Source: GYS-P2D sp964414425 (GTDB lineage Bacteria; Bacteroidota; Bacteroidia; Chitinophagales; Saprospiraceae). Taken from it: DNA of 7,880 bases. The notes under the pieces are model-generated. The model did no database searches. It was not told the DNA's origin and worked only from the letters and a program-made list of their open reading frames with translations. The position numbers were made by a program, and so were the translations under genes. Positions 6,390-7,880 of the stretch are shown here, piece after piece. Where the stretch lies: contig CAYPWL010000073.1 in NCBI GenBank assembly GCA_964414425.1, forward strand, positions 1 to 7,880, read 5' to 3'. Positions within the stretch are counted from its first letter, which is position 1, and the number at the start of each line of letters is the position of its first letter.

Positions 6390-7673
6390 CTATAGCGTTA
6401 AATAGGTAACATGTTTTGGGAACGTCACATTGGCATAGACACCTCTTATATCAAAAATTATTGGACTACTCGTTAGGTATGGCTCCAACTTTTCATAGGT
6501 GTCTGCTCTATATGCCTTATGTGCTACTGCGACTATAAGTATATCATACTTGCCTTTGGGAGAGTCTTGTAATTCTATATTATATTCTACTTTAACTTCA
6601 TTAGATTTAGCCATGGCATCGATAACATCAACATTAACAGCAAATTCTCTTAACTCGTTAATTAAGTCGACGACTTTGGAATTTCTAATGTCCGTTACAT
6701 TTTCTTTGAATGTGATCCCTTTAATCAGCGCTCTGCTCGTGCTAAAATTCTTGCCTTTTTGGGATAGGATCTTTAGGATTTTCATAACTATAAACTGAGG
6801 TAGAGTATCATTGATCTTTCTCCCGCTCAATATAATATGTGGTTCATAACCAACTTGTTGCGATTTGTAGGTAAGATAATATGGATCTACTCCTATGCAA
6901 TGCCCTCCTACTAAGCCTGGATAGAAATTCAGAAAATTCCATTTTGTACGGGCGGCTTCCAAAACGTCATTTGTATTTAGAGCGAGCTTATCAAATATGA
7001 TTGCAAGTTCATTCATTAAAGCGATGTTAACGTCTCGCTGAGTATTCTCAATAATTTTTGAAGCCTCAGCGACTCTTATCGAACTGGCTTTGTAAACACC
7101 TGCGCTAATAATGGAAGCGTAGGTGGCAGCTATGTGCTCAGCAGATTCTGGATCATTGCCACTGACTACCTTGACAATTTGAGCAAGCGTGTGTTTTTTA
7201 TCTCCGGGATTAATACGCTCTGGAGAATAGCCTACTTTAAAATCTTTTCCCATCTTCAAACCTGATTGTGCTTCTAAGATGGGAACGCAAACTTCCTCAG
7301 TACATCCAGGATATACTGTAGATTCATAAACAACATAATCACCCTTTTTTAGTATGCTGCCGACCGATTCAGAGGCTAATTTAAGTGCATTAAGATCGGG
7401 GACTTTATATTGATCTACTGGAGTGGGCACAGCAACGACAAAAAAATTGCATTTATTGAGCTCATTAATATCTCGGCTAAAGGATATTTTTTTGTTCTTG
7501 AATTCATCATTAGAGATCTCATCAGCGGGATCTATTCCTTGTTTTAATAAAGCGATCTTGCCTTTGTTGATATCAAATCCTACAACATTATAGATGCTGG
7601 CGAATCCAAGAGCAACTGGTAAGCCAACATATCCCATTCCTATAACACCAATCTTATTGTTCCCTGTTGACAT
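6390..7673 (-). CDS. tviB: UDP-N-acetylhexosamine 6-dehydrogenase, TviB/WbpO type
   Basis: This 427-residue enzyme of the UDP-glucose/UDP-ManNAc dehydrogenase superfamily oxidises C6 of a UDP-HexNAc to the uronic acid using two NAD+. The N-terminal Rossmann fold has VIGMGYVGLP (10-19), then VAVPTPVD (80-87) and ESTVYPGCTEE (117-127). GYSPERINPGD (148-158) is characteristic of the TviB/WbpO/WbpA branch. Central residues include K206 in EASKIIENTQRD and the catalytic Cys259 in GGHCIGVDPYYL. The C-terminal domain has K323 in GITFKENVTDIRNSK (319-333) and the FDIRG strand (407-411). Length and motifs are complete, so it should be active. The ATG at 7673 has AGGA directly abutting it, too close to act as a normal Shine-Dalgarno. 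It is followed after 1 bp by tviC, its usual partner, implying UDP-GlcNAcA/UDP-GalNAcA production as in Vi antigen and Pseudomonas O6 O-antigen synthesis. Confidence 0.93.
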   Translation of the reverse strand: MSTGNNKIGVIGMGYVGLPVALGFASIYNVVGFDINKGKIALLKQGIDPADEISNDEFKNKKISFSRDINELNKCNFFVVAVPTPVDQYKVPDLNALKLASESVGSILKKGDYVVYESTVYPGCTEEVCVPILEAQSGLKMGKDFKVGYSPERINPGDKKHTLAQIVKVVSGNDPESAEHIAATYASIISAGVYKASSIRVAEASKIIENTQRDVNIALMNELAIIFDKLALNTNDVLEAARTKWNFLNFYPGLVGGHCIGVDPYYLTYKSQQVGYEPHIILSGRKINDTLPQFIVMKILKILSQKGKNFSTSRALIKGITFKENVTDIRNSKVVDLINELREFAVNVDVIDAMAKSNEVKVEYNIELQDSPKGKYDILIVAVAHKAYRADTYEKLEPYLTSSPIIFDIRGVYANVTFPKHVTYLTL

Positions 7674-7690
7674 TCCTCGACAATTATGTT

Positions 7691-7810
7691 TTATGAAGGC
7701 TCATGACCATTATACATGTGTGAATTGAGTTCATTGATTAAAGATAATTTTAATATGTTCTTTAGTAAAATAGCAATGGCGATATTCATCAATATGACGG
7801 TATAGAACAT
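7691..7810 (-). CDS. Possible small membrane protein (39 aa), unrecognised
   Basis: A short open frame starts at ATG 7810, 2 bp after the stop of the upstream partial gene, and ends at TAA 7693-7691, 17 bp before tviB. The predicted 39 residues have a hydrophobic segment FYTVILMNIAIAILL (2-16), followed by a Lys/Asn/Leu-rich stretch and a polar tail ending HEPS. That could form one membrane helix. An AAAGGA lies 10 bp before the ATG, a little far for a ribosome site. I do not recognise the peptide. The tight junction with the upstream gene favours a real gene, but AT-rich intergenic DNA readily encodes hydrophobic short frames, so chance is a serious alternative. Confidence 0.3.
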   Translation of the reverse strand: MFYTVILMNIAIAILLKNILKLSLINELNSHMYNGHEPS

Positions 7811-7812
7811 GA

Positions 7813-7880
7813 TTAAATTATCCTTTCATACCAAGTCCTATGCAATTGCTCAAATCCCTCAGTGAAATCTATGGGTATAT
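7813..7880 (-). CDS. C-terminal fragment of an unidentified protein (cut by window edge)
   Basis: Reading leftward from the window edge, one minus-strand frame stays open for 21 codons and stops at TAA 7815-7813; the other two stop within seven codons. The end of the peptide, TEGFEQLHRTWYERII, has a natural protein-like composition with aromatic and charged residues. The frame abuts the small ORF and the tviB operon in the same direction, so it is probably the preceding gene of the polysaccharide cluster. The fragment is too short for me to assign a family. Confidence 0.5.
   Translation of the reverse strand, partial: IPIDFTEGFEQLHRTWYERII

Noticed and set aside
6499..6798. Plus-strand open frame of 99 codons, Ser/Thr/Leu-rich
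   Set aside because: It lies wholly antisense within tviB, whose motifs are intact in the other strand; its composition is that of a complementary-strand artefact.
5435..7673. A Vi capsule (tviBCDE-vex) locus
   Set aside because: Only the sugar-nucleotide pair matches; no TviD/TviE or Vex homologues follow, and the downstream genes are of different families.
7720..7760. Possible Bacteroidota-type promoter before tviB (a TATCTTTA word on the minus strand)
   Set aside because: It differs from TAnnTTTG at the last base, has no properly spaced -33 TTTG, and lies inside the possible small ORF; not enough to call a promoter.
1..7880. tRNA, rRNA, CRISPR array, insertion sequence or attachment site
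   Set aside because: Nearly all of the window is coding DNA for glycan enzymes; I saw no regularly spaced repeats, transposase motifs or tRNA-like cloverleaf in the short gaps.

Overview
The window is a dense, one-directional stretch of a surface-polysaccharide (O-antigen, capsule or exopolysaccharide) biosynthesis locus. Every credible gene lies on the minus strand, so transcription runs from high to low coordinates. The DNA is AT-rich. Most start codons lack a convincing Shine-Dalgarno sequence, and genes are packed with 1-20 bp gaps or 4-8 bp overlaps. This fits a member of the Bacteroidota best, but that assignment is an inference from style, not from a marker gene.

In transcription order: (i) the last 21 codons of an unidentified gene (7813-7880) and a possible 39-residue membrane miniprotein (7691-7810); (ii) a nucleotide-sugar pair, a TviB/WbpO-type UDP-HexNAc 6-dehydrogenase (6390-7673) and a TviC/WbpP-type UDP-HexNAc 4-epimerase (5435-6388), expected to make UDP-GlcNAcA/UDP-GalNAcA; (iii) a left-handed beta-helix acyltransferase (4891-5442); (iv) an SpsF-type cytidylyltransferase (4187-4894) and a NeuB/SpsE-type sugar-acid synthase (3168-4190), which look like a nonulosonic-acid (sialic-acid-like) module; (v) a second beta-helix acyltransferase starting at TTG (2527-3147); (vi) a fusion of a GT2 glycosyltransferase to a degenerate NeuA-like domain (1154-2521); (vii) a protein resembling GT42 sialyltransferases and DUF115/Maf proteins (149-1030); (viii) the first 20 codons of another GT2 glycosyltransferase (1-60).

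As a working model, TviB and TviC provide an N-acetylhexosaminuronic acid. The NeuB-like enzyme condenses phosphoenolpyruvate with an unidentified aldose, and SpsF activates the product as a CMP-sugar. The GT2 enzymes and the GT42/DUF115-like protein assemble the glycan, and the two acyltransferases decorate a sugar precursor or the polymer.

The most unusual parts are the GT2::NeuA-like fusion with eroded catalytic motifs, the off-consensus NeuB active-site segment, and the GT42/DUF115-like protein beside them. No NeuC-, PseB/C- or LegB/C-type enzyme that would supply the NeuB substrate is in the window, so the identity of the sugar acid is open.
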